Positions 12,331 through 24,515 of a stretch of 64,000 nucleotides of DNA are shown here, piece after piece. The stretch spans positions 74,171,093 through 74,235,092 of the forward strand of contig CM056724.1 in assembly GCA_029844215.1 (NCBI GenBank), given 5' to 3'. Source of the stretch: Przewalskia tangutica (Eukaryota > Streptophyta > Magnoliopsida > Solanales > Solanaceae). The notes below the pieces were generated by a model. It saw only the letters and a program-made list of their open reading frames with translations, ran no database searches and was not told where the DNA came from. The position numbers and the translations under genes are program-made. The number at the start of each line of letters is the position of its first letter. The stretch's first letter is position 1.

Positions 12331-12899
12331 GCACGTGGTTAATCGAACATGGGCCTAACACCTCGTGACCCTACCACAAGGCGACCACCACAACCGACCC
12401 CACCACCAAACTCGCCGCGGGTTGACCCGCAACGTGGCCTCAACCCGACCCGCAACGCCGCATCATACTAGCTCCCGAACCGGAACAATCTCACTAATCA
12501 CGTTACGAAAACCTAGCGCCTTCTTAGCTCAACTACCCTCTTTCATTCCACACTACTAGGGACTGTCCCAACATAACTCACGCACTATGCACTCGATAAG
12601 GGTCAAACATAACACTACACCTTTTCTCGAGATGGCCTCACCTCTAAGGTCTCTACGTATAAAGCTCTAAGGCTCACACTTTCTCTATCCCCAAAATCTT
12701 ACTCGCTAAACAACCATGATTTCAAATCACAACTAACACAATCGCTATCGTAACATAGTACCTAAGGTATACTCACCTTATCACCTATACAAAACTCTAG
12801 AGGTTAAGGATAGATCTATGTTCATCGCTTCACTCCTTAGTCGTTCTAATCAAACTCGCCTGTAGGCATAGCTAAGGGAGATGACGAACTACCCACCGA
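12331..12899 (-). other. Non-coding interior of F with shared block
   Basis: Contains the CGGGTTG...CAACCCG inverted repeat at 12418-12447 and the following GGCCCA(A/T)GTT segment near 12345. No coding potential seen. The equivalent parts are 30083-30240 in D and 37265-37365 in B. Confidence 0.55.
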
Positions 12900-13580
12900 T
12901 CACGAAGGCTAAGTCCTCCTACAAGGACACTCTTCGACACTGCACTGACGGTCATAGTACAACAAGTACCAACCTAAAAGATGACATTCCGGGATGGCGT
13001 CATCACACCGTGAACGGAAGCCCCGAGTTCTAACCAACTCCTGCATACCCCGAACGTCCTGAAATTCATGGAAGACCACTCTGCACTGATGGATGTGCAT
13101 AATTAAATCTGCTGGTGAGGTGACTCGCCTCGAAAGTTACCAAAGGACCTTGCGCTCGCCCTTTCTCGTTGTCCTTCGTTAACCCGTCGATCTCTACGCT
13201 TTACCACTGCGCATAAGCCCGCATACGTGCCATGCTCAAGCCTAATCAAGGATTACTCTTGCACAATCTTCTTAGGTAGTCATCAAGACTTGCGGTACAA
13301 CGGTATACTCTTTGGTAGCCAAATCCATAGCTAGTAACAGGGTCGCCTCTTTGCACTCTATATTCACGGTTCCCGGTCGTGGAACTGAAGGTTCAAATAT
13401 CATGGCCGCAGTGGGAACTGCCGCTGTCGTGCCAAACTCTGCTGGGGCTAGTGACGTCGCAGAAATCCCCAAATGAAGCACCTAACTCGGTGATGATTGG
13501 GCACAGGCCCTCGTAACCCTCTCGAACTATACTCGCAGACTCCGCCGCTTGCCTCCCGGCGGGTTGCCCACGCGAGGCAT
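12900..13580 (-). pseudogene. gag: Truncated gag of F
   Basis: The minus-strand ATG (13580-13578) opens M-P-R-V-G-N-P. An open stretch at 13481-13272 contains FGTTAAVPTAAMIFEPSVPRP, which recurs in D at about 29010-29090. Further on is FEASHLT near 13120, shared with D (FEASRLTS). The middle of the capsid region is shortened compared with K, and no CCHC zinc knuckle is present. Family relation to gag is inferred from position after the PBS, the arginine-rich start and the C-terminal AYAQQ-type segment seen more clearly in D. Confidence 0.55.
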
Positions 13581-13760
13581 CACGGTAGTGGAAAGAAATA
13601 CGTTAGAGGGTCGAACTTACAACACACTCTAAGGCACGATCTCGAGTGAGAAGAATAGAAACCAATCCTAAATACCCTATAGCCTCGATTATTGTGGTGC
13701 ACAACACACCGATAATCAAGACTTCCATCGATACGGTCAGACACTTTCCGAGGATTAATC

Positions 13761-13771
13761 GCTCGATACCA
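13761..13771 (-). other. Primer-binding site of F
   Basis: Minus strand TGGTATCGAGC, four bases from the LTR end at 13776. Confidence 0.8.
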
Positions 13772-13775
13772 CTTT

Positions 13776-16700
13776 TGTCACGACCAACCCGGCCCGTGGA
13801 TCGTGCCTTACCGGGCACCCAAGTAGACATACATCGAGTAATCACGAACATAAAGACAATACACGGCGGTGAAATAAGGCGGTGAAATAAGAAGACAAAG
13901 CTAACCAAAAACGGTTACCTTTAGTATATATATAAATAGCAACTTTTTCAACATGAGCAGTTTAACTTTTTACAAACCCCGCCACAACAAGATCTGCACC
14001 TCTAAGAATGATACGACAACAATGGGCGGACAGGCCCCGCCAAACCCCGAATGTAAACACTTACGACGCGGGGACTATACCACCGATAAGCCTCCGAGAA
14101 ACGGAGCTTCCCAAACGCAAATCGTGACCACGAGAGCTAGGATCAACGATCGGTGTACCTCAACTCGCGGCATGAACGCGGCCAAGCGAGGTCGATAACA
14201 AAAAGTATGTGAAATCGAAAATACATATTGTAAATGAAATCATAGCTCATATAAAGCGGGAGACATGTATGATAACCAAACTACGATTACAACAAAGCGA
14301 TATGTCAAGTTAGGGACTCACGCCCTCAAGTCATCACTCAAGTATAACAATGGGTCTCAGGCCCACGACATCAATCATGCCCGTGGAATACCTTCCTCAC
14401 TGCCAGTCTATGATATAAAAGCACCAAGGAACACACATGAACACCGTGTCCCACCTGTCATAATAAATCAGACGGTAAGTACGAAGGCATAGCCGACTAC
14501 TAAAAACCTACGCACTGCAACAAGGTCATGAATCGTATCATAAGATTTTTCTAGACCGTCACATGATCAAAGCCGCCACTTGCCCGCAGATCAATGCACG
14601 CTGCCTAACCTCGAACTCCCGCTGACTCCGCGATAGGCCAATCTCATCGCCCGCATGATGTATTCCCCGCATCGAGTTTAGCTACTCCGCATCGCCCCGA
14701 CTTCGCGATCCGCGTGGCCACGTGGACCGCATGCCCATAAAGGACGACACTAACACGGAACTCTCGTAGCTCGCATAGGCCCCGGGACTGCGTGAGGTAT
14801 TCTCGAATCATAGGTCCATCGACGCTGAAGTCTACCCCGTCGGAGGGCGCTAACCGGAATCATCTCAAGAGATGAATGCCACAATACTATCATAACGACT
14901 GATAGTTAATAAGCACAATCAAGGGAAACCACTTCACACAAACATCACAAGATACTAACACACGTAGCATCCCAACACGTTTACTTATCAACGCAATCAA
15001 GAAAGCATTACAAGGCTATCACAAACCAATACAATCAAGTTTTTCACACAATGTACCTTCTACTATATGATTAACAAAATCGGTTTTTATCCCCAATGTA
15101 CTTCATACATTAACTCTTTAAAAGATACGTTACTTTCAATATGTCACACAATACGAGTAGTATAAAATAGATTGACTATCCTTTTATAGTAAATCAATTA
15201 CTTCTATTTGTAAAATCAAGTAGCAACATTCTTTCCAATGATCAAGTTTGCCTAATTTCCAATGTTCAAGTTTCTCATTTTAGAAAGGTTTCGTAGTTCA
15301 TAGTCTTATTCATTTGAGAACATAATTCCTTAAAACTATCCGAGAAACATAAGTCTTATATGTGAGTAGGATATTCTTGTTTATAACAATCTTATTACAA
15401 TGACCATGATCTAGGAAATATCATTTTGTCTCATCTTAGCTTCTATGCGGATGGAAGTTTCTCGGTTTTAATAATACTTAATTAGTCAAAACATTTCCTT
15501 TTATTAACGCTGCGATGGTTTGTCGATACACATTACGATTTCCAAATCAAGAAACATTCTTAAGCCGTTATACCTAACTTCCCATAAAGCTAGTATAACT
15601 CTTAAGTTTTTCAAAACCAAGTATTACTTCTTTTTCAAAATGATTCAAAAATCTTTTGAAATACTTCAAGTTCTTTATTAACACATAACAAGCCGCTTAT
15701 AGTTCAAATCAAGACTTTTAAAACCACATGTATTTTCTTACCAACATAAAGCTGTTATAACCAACTTCTCATAAAGTCGTTATAACACTTTTATGTTTTA
15801 AACCAAACACATACATTTAGCACATGTACGTCTACCGTACTACATAGTTCACACATATCATGCTAGAAGAGATAGGAAGAGGTTCACATACCTCGCGACG
15901 ATTATCGACTAATAGCAAAACGCTCCAAGTACCTCAAACCGCCGGCTACTCCCTAAGCCAAGTAGATCGCGCCACGCATAGTACTTCCACCTATAAGGCC
16001 ACAAGGCGCTTATTAACATAAGGTCTCTTCGTAGAACATTCTACAGAAAATTCGGCAGCACCTCCCCCCCCCGCAACAGCGTAAATCTCCTCCTCTATCG
16101 AGGCCGGCTACCAAGCCAACCAGGGGGGGGGGTTATACAACTAACCCTAACGGGTACAATTCTACTCCACGGTACTACTACACAAGTCTCATCAGAATAC
16201 AACCCTATGTAGTTACTGTCAAGATTTTCTTTACATTCAGGCTTAAGTCACAAGACATTGCCGTAAGTATTATTCAGGCTTAAGTCAAAAGACATTGCCA
16301 ATAACTACGTTCAGTTCTATATATAGTATACTTCAACTATATATTCTAACAATATGTAATTTCCAATTACAATAGAGGGACAAGATATTTACCTCAATAA
16401 GCCCATAATTATCCAAGTATAAAGTCGATCCTGGGCAATCGTTTAGCTCCAACCCCGTGCGCTCCAACCCGCTCCAAACAACCCTTAGAAGTTCTAACCA
16501 ACTTCTACACAATACTCCAACGGACTATGGAGATTTTTCCTAGGGTTTTGGTTTTGTGACTGACGGAAAGTATAATAGTATTTCTGGGCTTTTCGTATAG
16601 GTATACCCTTAGAATACAACAAGGTATATGGCTAAGGTAATTTGGGCATTATAACAATACTTTTGAGAGTATTTCTACACCACAAAAGGGGGGGTGTTAT

Positions 16701-17309
16701 ACGAAAGCAACTAGGCTAGGGGGGGTGTACCCCACGGCCACACTACTAGGTGGGGGAGGGGGTTCTCGGCCGAGAGCCACTAGGCAAGGGGGAGGGACAC
16801 CTCTCGGCCAAGAGGCCTCACGAAAAGGGGGAGGGAGAAGGCTCACAAGACTTAGGCATTTTGGATGAAGAAGTCTTCAACCTTAAGGGGGTATTTATAG
16901 GACAAGGGATGGCCAACCAAAGGCCAAGATCAATCCATGTGTTAGGCAAGTGTAGGGCTAGGATTTACCAAACACAAATATCCTACCAACTCTTGACTTT
17001 TCCAAGGCACAAAAAACGTGTTTCACCTTGCCCCTTTCGTCCACTTGGACGATTTCAAGCCACCAATTGGAGGGTGCCAAGTGTCGCCCTCCCGTTGGTC
17101 CAAAATATTTCGTCTCTCGGAAAAATCCGCAAAAAATATAAATGGCATAGCCGGAAATTCCCCTACGAAAGCTGTGAAAACGTTTCGTCGAAAAACGACT
17201 CTAACCGGGTGTTATGCACAAATAAAATTCGGCCAAGCACTTTAAGGCACAAACTCAAATTTTCTACGTACGTCCTTACGTACATACTCTGGAAATACGG
17301 GGTATAACA
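13776..17309 (-). repeat. 5' LTR of F (3534 bp)
   Basis: Plus strand begins TGTCACGACC at 13776 and ends GGGGTATAACA at 17309. TATA box at 16892-16900, paired palindromes at 15567-15599 and 15754-15786. A G-rich stretch at about 16685-16830 lies just downstream of the TATA box in the direction of transcription. Confidence 0.88.
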
Positions 17310-19272
17310 GAATTCTCCATCTGCATAGAAGCTAAGATAAGACAAAATTGTATTACATTTTCTAGATCATGGCTACTTGATTAAGATAGTTATAAATAAG
17401 TATAACTTATTCACAACGCACCAAGTATATGTTACTTAATTTATAAGAATTTACGTATGAAGTTTTAAGACTATGGACCTCAAATTGTTAAAAGGTTAAG
17501 GGACTTTATTTTTCAAGTTATGAGACTTGATTCTTAAAGGGAGAAATGAATTGATTTAAAAGTATAGAATACTTGATTTGGAAAGTATTGATTTCTTGCC
17601 ATTCTAAGTTAAGAAACTGGTTTTCCTAAAAGTTAAGAGACTTGAAGTATTTTGAAAGCTATGTGATTTGAATTGAAGTATAAGTTTCTTGGTTATCAAA
17701 TGAATGAATTCGTCTAAGAAATAAAGAGTTATAACGGCTTTATGGGAAGTTGGTTATAACAACTTTTTGGAAGATTTAAAAGAATGGTTTTCTTCAGTAT
17801 TGTAAGCAAAGTAATGATTTGAAATAAAGAAGGGCAAAATTGTTTTAAAGGTACCAATTGCTTAAGGTTTTAAAGAAAGAAGTCACTTGATTTAGAAGCC
17901 TATAATTGTATTTCTAAAAAGTATTGTGACTTGTCGTGAAAAGTAAATATGACTTGATACTACGGTTATTAGTATCTTGGAAGTTTTATTTGAAAGAGAA
18001 TCATTTTAAAGGAGTAGAGGCACGTAGTACGTTGGGTTAAATTCCCGGATTTTATAATGACATGTTAGTGCCTTAAGTAAACAAAAATGAGAGTGTATAT
18101 GAACAAGCTAATAAGAAGTTAGGGGATTTCTTAACTTGCTTATGTTATGTATGATAAGTCGGTAGTGCTTATGTTATGTATGATGGCCGGTTGAGTTAGG
18201 GTAAGAGTATAAATGAGGGGCAAGCCCCAAGACGTTATACCACCTTCTCCAGGGTAAGAGTATAAGTGAGGGGTAAATCCCCAAGACGATGTACCACCTG
18301 CTTTATGTGTTATTTGACGACCGGTCGAGATAGGGTAAGAGTATAAATGAGGGGCAAGCCCCAAGACGTTATACCACCTTCTCCAGGGTAAGAGTATAAA
18401 TGAGGGGCAAGCCCCAAGACGTTATACCCCGCTTTACCACCTTCCGTAAGAGTATAAATGAGGCAAGCCCCCGCACGTTATACCACTGCTTTGAGTGCGT
18501 TTATGGGCGTGAGACCCAGGGTTATGTTTTACACTTTTAGTCGCCGGTGATGGGGATTCCACGCATGCTTTGATATTGGTGTGATCGATCGCGTCGATTT
18601 GGTAGGGTAGTATATGTGTCCCTCCGTAGTGGGCGGACTATGTTATGAAAGATAAGTAAGTTAGATAGAAATGAACTTAATGACTTCTCCTAAGTAAGTA
18701 CGTAAGATATGGCTATAACTCTTAATGGAATGGAAAAGATATTGATGTGAAATTAAGTTCATAAGTGGTAATGACACGCATGATCCGGTATGTATTTTTA
18801 TACTTGTCCTTGTCATTCTTTTGTACGATTATGATCACATTTCAGACGTTATTTCGCTCCATATTCGCACTGTTAGATCGACTTCTTCGGGCCGCGTTCA
18901 TGTCCGCAGTTTAGGTATTACGATTATGGATCCGCGAGCTTAGGATCCCGGTTCAAGATTTGAGATGGCTCCAATGTTCGGAGTTGTCATGGCTATGTAT
19001 ATTCAGTGCACGGCGGGCCTTGTCCCGCCACGATGGTTATGTTAACACTCTTAGGTGCGTAGTCACATATTGTGGGTCGGTTGTAAAGGAATGAGGCAAC
19101 CGCTTGCTATATATATTTATGCACGCGAAGGTAGCCCATCGGCTAACCTGTTGTTTTACTTCCGTTGTTTTATTTATAAGTTTCATGTATGTTCCGCTGA
19201 TTTTCTCTGATGTATACCTTTAAGGGTGCCCAGGTAGGGCACCAGTCGCGGTCCCGGGGTCGGGTCGTGACA
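17310..19272 (+). repeat. 5' LTR of G, right part
   Basis: Matches 22206-24196 almost base for base; the few differences are in homopolymers and CTG/CAG (for example AACTGG at 17609 against AACCGG). Has the paired palindrome at 17728-17760 and a 53-bp tandem array at 18193-18487. Ends GGGTCGTGACA. Confidence 0.88.
18193..18487 (+). repeat. 53-bp tandem repeat array in G LTR
   Basis: Five or so units beginning GGTAAGAGTATAAATGAGG, each with a GGGGCAAGCCCC mini-hairpin and ending CCACCTTCTCCA. The same array is at 23096-23392 in the 3' LTR, with the last unit degraded in both. Confidence 0.85.
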
Positions 19273-19276
19273 AAAG

Positions 19277-19288
19277 TGGTATCAGAGC
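19277..19288 (+). other. Primer-binding site of G
   Basis: TGGTATCAGAGC, five bases after the LTR end GTGACA; matches the 3' end of plant initiator tRNA-Met. Confidence 0.9.
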
Positions 19289-20466
19289 AGTTAGTCCTCG
19301 GAAAGTGTCTACAGACCGTGCCTAGTAGAGTCTTGATTATCGGTGTGTTGTGCACCACATCTATAATCATGAGGCTGCAGGACATTTAGGATTGGTTTCC
19401 ATTATTCTCACTCTGAGATCGTGCGATAGAGCTGTGTTGTTAGGGTCGTCCCTCCCTAACGAGTTATATTGATTGCAGCTACGAGAAAGGCAGGAGTGAC
19501 CCAGGAATGACTATGTGGATTGCGTATCCAGGTTGGTAACGATTATAGTATAGTTGGTATTGTGACATGCATCTATACGGAGTTATGTATGAGGGTCAGA
19601 CGCGTGTTGCCTAGAATGATTTTAGATTACGAGAATCAGAAGACTAACTAGATCACGGGAAGGTATGGAATAGTTAATGAATTTTCGCCAAGGTTTTGTG
19701 TTTTATTTCGAGATAATTGGGAAAGGATGAGTCATGCGATAAGGTAGTGAACCCTAAGAAGCCATATTAAGGAACCTAACTGAATGTCATGTTAATAGAT
19801 TAAGTATGTAGTATGCTTAAGAGAATTATACGGATGAGGCATGTATAGAGTAAGTAATGGTTGTTGTGATCGAGACAACATGGTTATGATTTTATGAGAA
19901 GTTTTTTTTTATATACCCGTTATTGGGGGATTGGTAAGGTAGGCTTGGAGCATGGAAATTGCGAGCCTAAGAATATTGATAACTGCCGAGACCTTAGATG
20001 TATGAGGCTTTCTCTGGCAATAAGATTTTAAGTCAGACCAAGGATAAGAGTCAAGTGCGACGCTGAGTAGGGTCGAGGACCTGTTACGGGTCTCCCCATG
20101 GCCTGGAATGGAGTGGGATCAGTTGGTAGTAGTTCCGCTACGTGACAGGGTCACGAGGGTGCAAGGCCCAAGTCTAGTTAATTGTTTTACGGGTTCGGGG
20201 ACGCGTTCCACCGGAACCAGGTAGTGAAAGTCGGAAATGACCTTATATTGTTTCATAGAATGACTCCAAAGATTAGAGGCCAGAATTGGTATGGAAGTTA
20301 TGTATGTATGCTAGGAAGAGTTGGAAGTACCAAAAAGATAACCTCTTTTGGGCTTATGATGGACGGATATGCGTGTGCGAGGTATTAGGGCTATGTGTGG
20401 CATTATTTGTATGTCAGGGTTGTGAAAGGAAACTATGTCGCTAATTATAAAGATTGACTCCGAAAG
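19289..20466 (+). other. Interior of G without recognisable genes
   Basis: The first 150 bp are leader shared with all other elements (GTCCTCGGAAAGTGTCT, then the TTGATTATCGGTGTGTTGTG segment). The rest holds only short frames; the longest (20182-20388, 68 codons) has no recognised similarity. The segment near 20140-20220 is a diverged copy of the non-coding block seen in A, B, C, D and F. Confidence 0.6.
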
Positions 20467-20502
20467 AACATTCGAGGACGAATGTTTCTAAGGGGGGAAG
20501 AA
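20467..20502 (+). other. Pre-PPT hairpin and polypurine tract of G
   Basis: AACATTCG, AGGA, CGAATGTT forms a perfect 8-bp inverted repeat (20467-20486). It is followed by TTCTAAGGGGGGAAGAA, whose purine run ends directly at the LTR start TGTTACACC at 20503. Confidence 0.9.
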
Positions 20503-20838
20503 TGTTACACCCCGTATTTACAGGATATGTTTTAAGAACGTAAGTAAGAACTCAAAAGATGTTAAGATTAGAGACGAGTAAAAATTTATCGGAAATTGTG
20601 AAATTGTCGGAAACGAAATATTGCGACGAATGAGAGGGCGACACGTGTCACCCCCCCTTAGTGTCTTGGACGAAATTTGCCTTGGGCAAAAGGGTCATTT
20701 GACCATTAGTGAGATGACCAAGTCTTGCACATGACTTAGCTTGACATTGTTGACTGAAAGTCCAAGGGCCACTTGGCTTGATCCATGTGAAACTCTTCTA
20801 AGCCAACCATTTGTGTAGATCTTGACCCTCCATAGTAT

Positions 20839-20845
20839 TATATAT
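20839..20845 (+). promoter_or_regulatory. TATA box of G LTR
   Basis: TATATAT 337 bp inside the LTR, followed about 40 bp later by ACTACACTTAG. The equivalent positions in K (54546) and M (63457) also have TATATA. Confidence 0.55.
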
Positions 20846-21225
20846 GTGTACAAGTAGCAAGACAAGGGCACTACACTTAGAATTTTTTTCAAGAAACTTA
20901 GGAACACCTAAAAAGAGGGCTCACGGTTTTGAAGGTTCTTCAAGACAAGAATTTTCAATCCTTGTCCAATAATCCCCATACTTTAAACCAAGGTTCCTAA
21001 GAGTATTGTAAGGTTTTCTCAATAGAAAGATTTCGGAAAAGTGGTGTTTTTGTATTAGTCGCAAGGCGAAAACCTAAGGGGTTATTCAACTTTGAAGTTG
21101 AAACTTGAAGTTGAGTTATTCATAAGCTTCTAAGGGTTGCTTGGAGTGGATTGGAATGTCAAAAGGAGGAGCTAAAGGTGCTAGGGATCGACTTGTACTC
21201 TTGGATCATATTTGGGCTAATTGAG

Positions 21226-21795
21226 GTATAATCTTCGTTTTACTTTTGTAATTGAAGATTTCATGTTATGATAAGTTATAAGTGATCATGTGATATGTGT
21301 TATGAAGTTTGATAAGTATTATGGAAATTTGGAAGCTCAAATCCGAAAATGACATGTTTAGCCATTTGAAATTGAAATCCAATTTGATCGATAAATTGAA
21401 TTGTCGCATGTTACCTACTTGAAGAGTGTAGTAGCTATAATCGATTGCGGCTTGATATCAAGTTATACTAAACCACTTGGATTAAAAAGGAATTGGAAAG
21501 ATTGTTATGTTGTTACACCTTTGGCCGAGAATGGACATTGTAGTTTAGACTAGTTGTTTTATATCAGGCGGAATTTTACATGTCTTGTTTAAGCGTGTAA
21601 TCCCCTATTGTTAACTACTTTGTTGGGCCTTAAATGTGGCGTGTTTGGTTATTGTATTCGACCTTGAAAAAGGTGGCAAAGTAGGTAGAAACAAAGGAGG
21701 TGCTGTCCGATTTTCCGTAGAAATTAGTGACTTAGCACTTAGAATAATTCTACGTTTGGAATAAGAGGTTAATGGACGTATGGTGACCATTATAG
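21226..21795 (+). other. Candidate leader intron in G LTR
   Basis: Begins GTATAATC after TTGAG and ends CCATTATAG before GTTGATG; 570 bp and AT-rich, as plant introns are. The flanking segments are conserved in other families while the inside is not. The LTR of M (63124-64000) lacks exactly this segment. There is no RNA evidence, and a deletion between the AGGT repeats at the two ends would look the same. Confidence 0.4.
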
Positions 21796-24196
21796 GTTGA
21801 TGTACTAAGTATAGCGTATCCTACTTGAAGAATGGAATAGCTCAAGGTGGAAGTACTTTGGAGCTTTTTGCTACTTGTCGATAATCGTCGCGAGGTATGT
21901 GAACCTCTTCCTTCTTTTGACATGATTCTATGTATGGAATATACATGTAGTACTATTTCATGATTCCTTCTACTCTTAGAAGTTAAGAGGTATGTATGTC
22001 GATTTACTCTACGTAAAGGTTATGTATAAGTTATCCTAAGTTCTTACCAAGTCTTATGGGGGATGTTGGTAAGAGTCGTTAGGAGGTATTTTGGAGCCAA
22101 GTTGACTTGGCTAATTTACGGCACGAATAAGAATAAGTATCGAACAAGCCATCATAGCGTTAATAAAGGAAAATGTAATGACAATTAATTGTGTTAAAAC
22201 AAGTAGAATTCTCCATCTGCATAGAAGCTAAGATAAGACAAAATTGTATTACATTTTCTAGATCATGGCTACTTGATTAAGATAGTTATAAATAAGTATA
22301 ACTTATTCACAACGCACCAAGTATATGTTACTTAATTTATAAGAATTTACGTATGAAGTTTTAAGACTATGGACCTCAAATTGTTAAAAGGTTAAGGGAC
22401 TTTATTTTTCAAGTTATGAGACTTGATTCTTAAAGGAGAAATGAATTGATTTAAAAGTATAGAATACTTGATTTGGAAAGTATTGATTTCTTGCCATTCT
22501 AAGTTAAGAAACCGGTTTTCCTAAAAGTTAAGAGACTTGAAGTATTTTGAAAGCTATGTGATTTGAATTGAAGTATAAGTTTCTTGGTTATCAAATGAAT
22601 GAATTCGTCTAAGAAATAAAGAGTTATAACGGCTTTATGGGAAGTTGGTTATAACAACCTTATGGAAGATTTAAAAGAATGGTTTTCTTCAGTATTGTAA
22701 GCAAAGTAATGATTTGAAATAAAGAAGGGCAAAATTGTTTTAAAGGTACCAATTGCTTAAGGTTTTAAAGAAAGAAGTCACTTGATTTAGAAGCCTATAA
22801 TTGTATTTCTAAAAAGTATTGTGACTTGTCGTGAAAAGTAGATATGACTTGATACTACGGTTATTAGTATCTTGGAAGTTTTATTTGAAAGAGAATCATT
22901 TTAAAGGAGTAGAGGCACGTAGTACGTTGGGTTAAATTCCCGGATTTTATAATGACATGTTAGTGCCTTAAGTAAACAAAAATGAGAGTGTATATGAACA
23001 AGCTAATAAGAAGTTAGGGGATTTCTTAACTTGCTTATGTTATGTATGATAAGTCGGTAGTGCTTATGTTATGTATGATGGCCGGTTGAGTTAGGGTAAG
23101 AGTATAAATGAGGGGCAAGCCCCAAGACGTTATACCACCTTCTCCAGGGTAAGAGTATAAGTGAGGGGTAAATCCCCAAGACGATGTACCACCTGCTTTA
23201 TGTGTTATTTGACGACCGGTCGAGATAGGGTAAGAGTATAAATGAGGGGCAAGCCCCAAGACGTTATACCACCTTCTCCAGGGTAAGAGTATAAATGAGG
23301 GGCAAGCCCCAAGACGTTATACCCCCTGCTTTACCACCTTCTCCAGGGTAAGAGTATAAATGGCGGCAAGCCCAGACGTTCTACCACCTGTGTTGATTGC
23401 TTTTATGGGCGTGAGACCCTTCGTTATGTTTTACACTTTTAGTCATCGGCGGTGATGGGGATTCCACGCATGCTTTGATATTGGTGTGATCGATCGCGTC
23501 CCGGGCCAGGCGGGTAGTATATGTGTCCCTCCGTAGTGGGTCGGACTATGTTATGAAAGATAAGTAAGTTAGATAGAAATGAACTTAATGACTTCTCCTA
23601 AGTAAGTACGTAAGATATGGCTATAACTCTTAATGGAATGGAAAAAGATATTGATGTGAAATTAAGTTCATAAGTGGTAATGACACGGCATGATCTGGTA
23701 TGTATTTTTATACTTGTCCTTGTCATTCTTTTGTACAGTTATGATCTGTTTACTGTACGTTATTTCTGTTCCATATTCTGCACTGTTAGATCGACTTCTT
23801 CGGGGCCGCGTTCATGTCCGCAGTTTAGGTATTACGCTTATGGATCCGCGAGCTTAGGATCCTGGTTCAGCATTTTGAGATGGCTCCAATGTTCCGGAGT
23901 TGTCATGGCTATGTATATTCAGGGGTACGGCGGGGCCTTGTCCCGCCACAGTGGTTATGTTAACACTCTTAGAGGTCTGTAGTCACATATTGTGGGTCAG
24001 TTTGTAAAGGAATGAGGCAACTGCTTCGGTTATATATATTTATGCACAGGAAGGTAGCCCTATCGGCTAACCTGTTGTTTTACTTCCGTTGTTTTATTTA
24101 TAAGTTTCATGTATGTTCCGCTGATTTTCTCTGATGTATACCTTTAAGGGTGCCCAGGTAGGGCACCAGTCGCGGTCCCGGGGTCGGGTCGTGACA

Positions 24197-24515
24197 TAAC
24201 CCTACTCCACAAATCCCTCACAAACATTGACCCATGGTTTAGGCCTCAAAACATGGCCAAAAACGTGCACCATTCGGCCAACTTGACCGCCCACTAGACT
24301 CGTTGGTCCAAAATATTTCATCTCTCAGAAAAATCCGCAAAAAATAATAAATGACATAGCCGTAATTTTCCCTTCGCAAAGTTTGGAAAACGTTTCGTCG
24401 GAAAACGATTCTTTTCGCTAGTTGTGCCCAAAATTTTCGCTCCTTGCCTAACTTAAGGCTTAAACTTTTATACGTACGCCCTCACGTATATACTCTGGAA
24501 ATACGGGGTATAACA
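24197..24515 (-). repeat. LTR H, terminal fragment
   Basis: The last 319 bp (plus strand) of a minus-oriented LTR ending GGGGTATAACA. It shares the TCCGCAAAAA...AAATGACATAGCC stretch and the LTR terminus with fam-1 and fam-2, but its upstream part is diverged. The rest lies beyond G, outside the window. Confidence 0.7.

Larger units (their letters stand above)
8537..17309 (-). mobile_element. Fam-2 non-autonomous LTR retrotransposon F (3' LTR interrupted by A)
   Basis: Order on the plus strand: right part of the 3' LTR (8537-11155), PPT, interior (11156-13775), PBS (13761-13771), complete 5' LTR (13776-17309). The first 908 bp of the 3' LTR lie left of element A, outside the window; sequence resumes at 8537 at the point equivalent to 14684. 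The 2.6-kb interior keeps the C-terminal part of integrase and a short gag only. F itself is inserted in the 5' LTR of G: the base after 17309 continues G at the point equal to 22206 in its intact 3' LTR, with GAATT as presumed target duplication. Confidence 0.85.
17310..24196 (+). mobile_element. Fam-3 LTR retrotransposon G with minimal interior (5' LTR interrupted by F)
   Basis: Right part of the 5' LTR (17310-19272), PBS, an interior of only 1230 bp, PPT, and a complete 3' LTR (20503-24196, 3694 bp). The first ~1.7 kb of the 5' LTR lie beyond F, outside the window. LTRs make up over 85 percent of the element. No gag or pol similarity is visible inside, so G is a strict dependant. It sits in minus LTR H; the base after 24196 starts TAACC. 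Confidence 0.85.
20503..24196 (+). repeat. 3' LTR of G (3694 bp, complete)
   Basis: Starts TGTTACACCCCG and ends GGGTCGTGACA. TATA box at 20839-20845. A conserved leader segment ends GGGCTAATTGAG at 21225, then a candidate intron (21226-21795) and a 99-nt candidate exon (21796-21894) followed by GTATGT. The paired palindrome is at 22623-22655, the tandem array at 23096-23392, and the U5 hairpin GGCGGG...CCCGCC at about 23929-23947. Confidence 0.88.

Noticed and set aside
19277..19288. Fragment of a tRNA-Met gene
   Set aside because: Only the 12-nt primer-binding complement is present, in the fixed position after an LTR.
20182..20388. 68-codon frame in the interior of G
   Set aside because: Short, partly overlaps the shared non-coding block, no recognised motif and no sister copy to compare.
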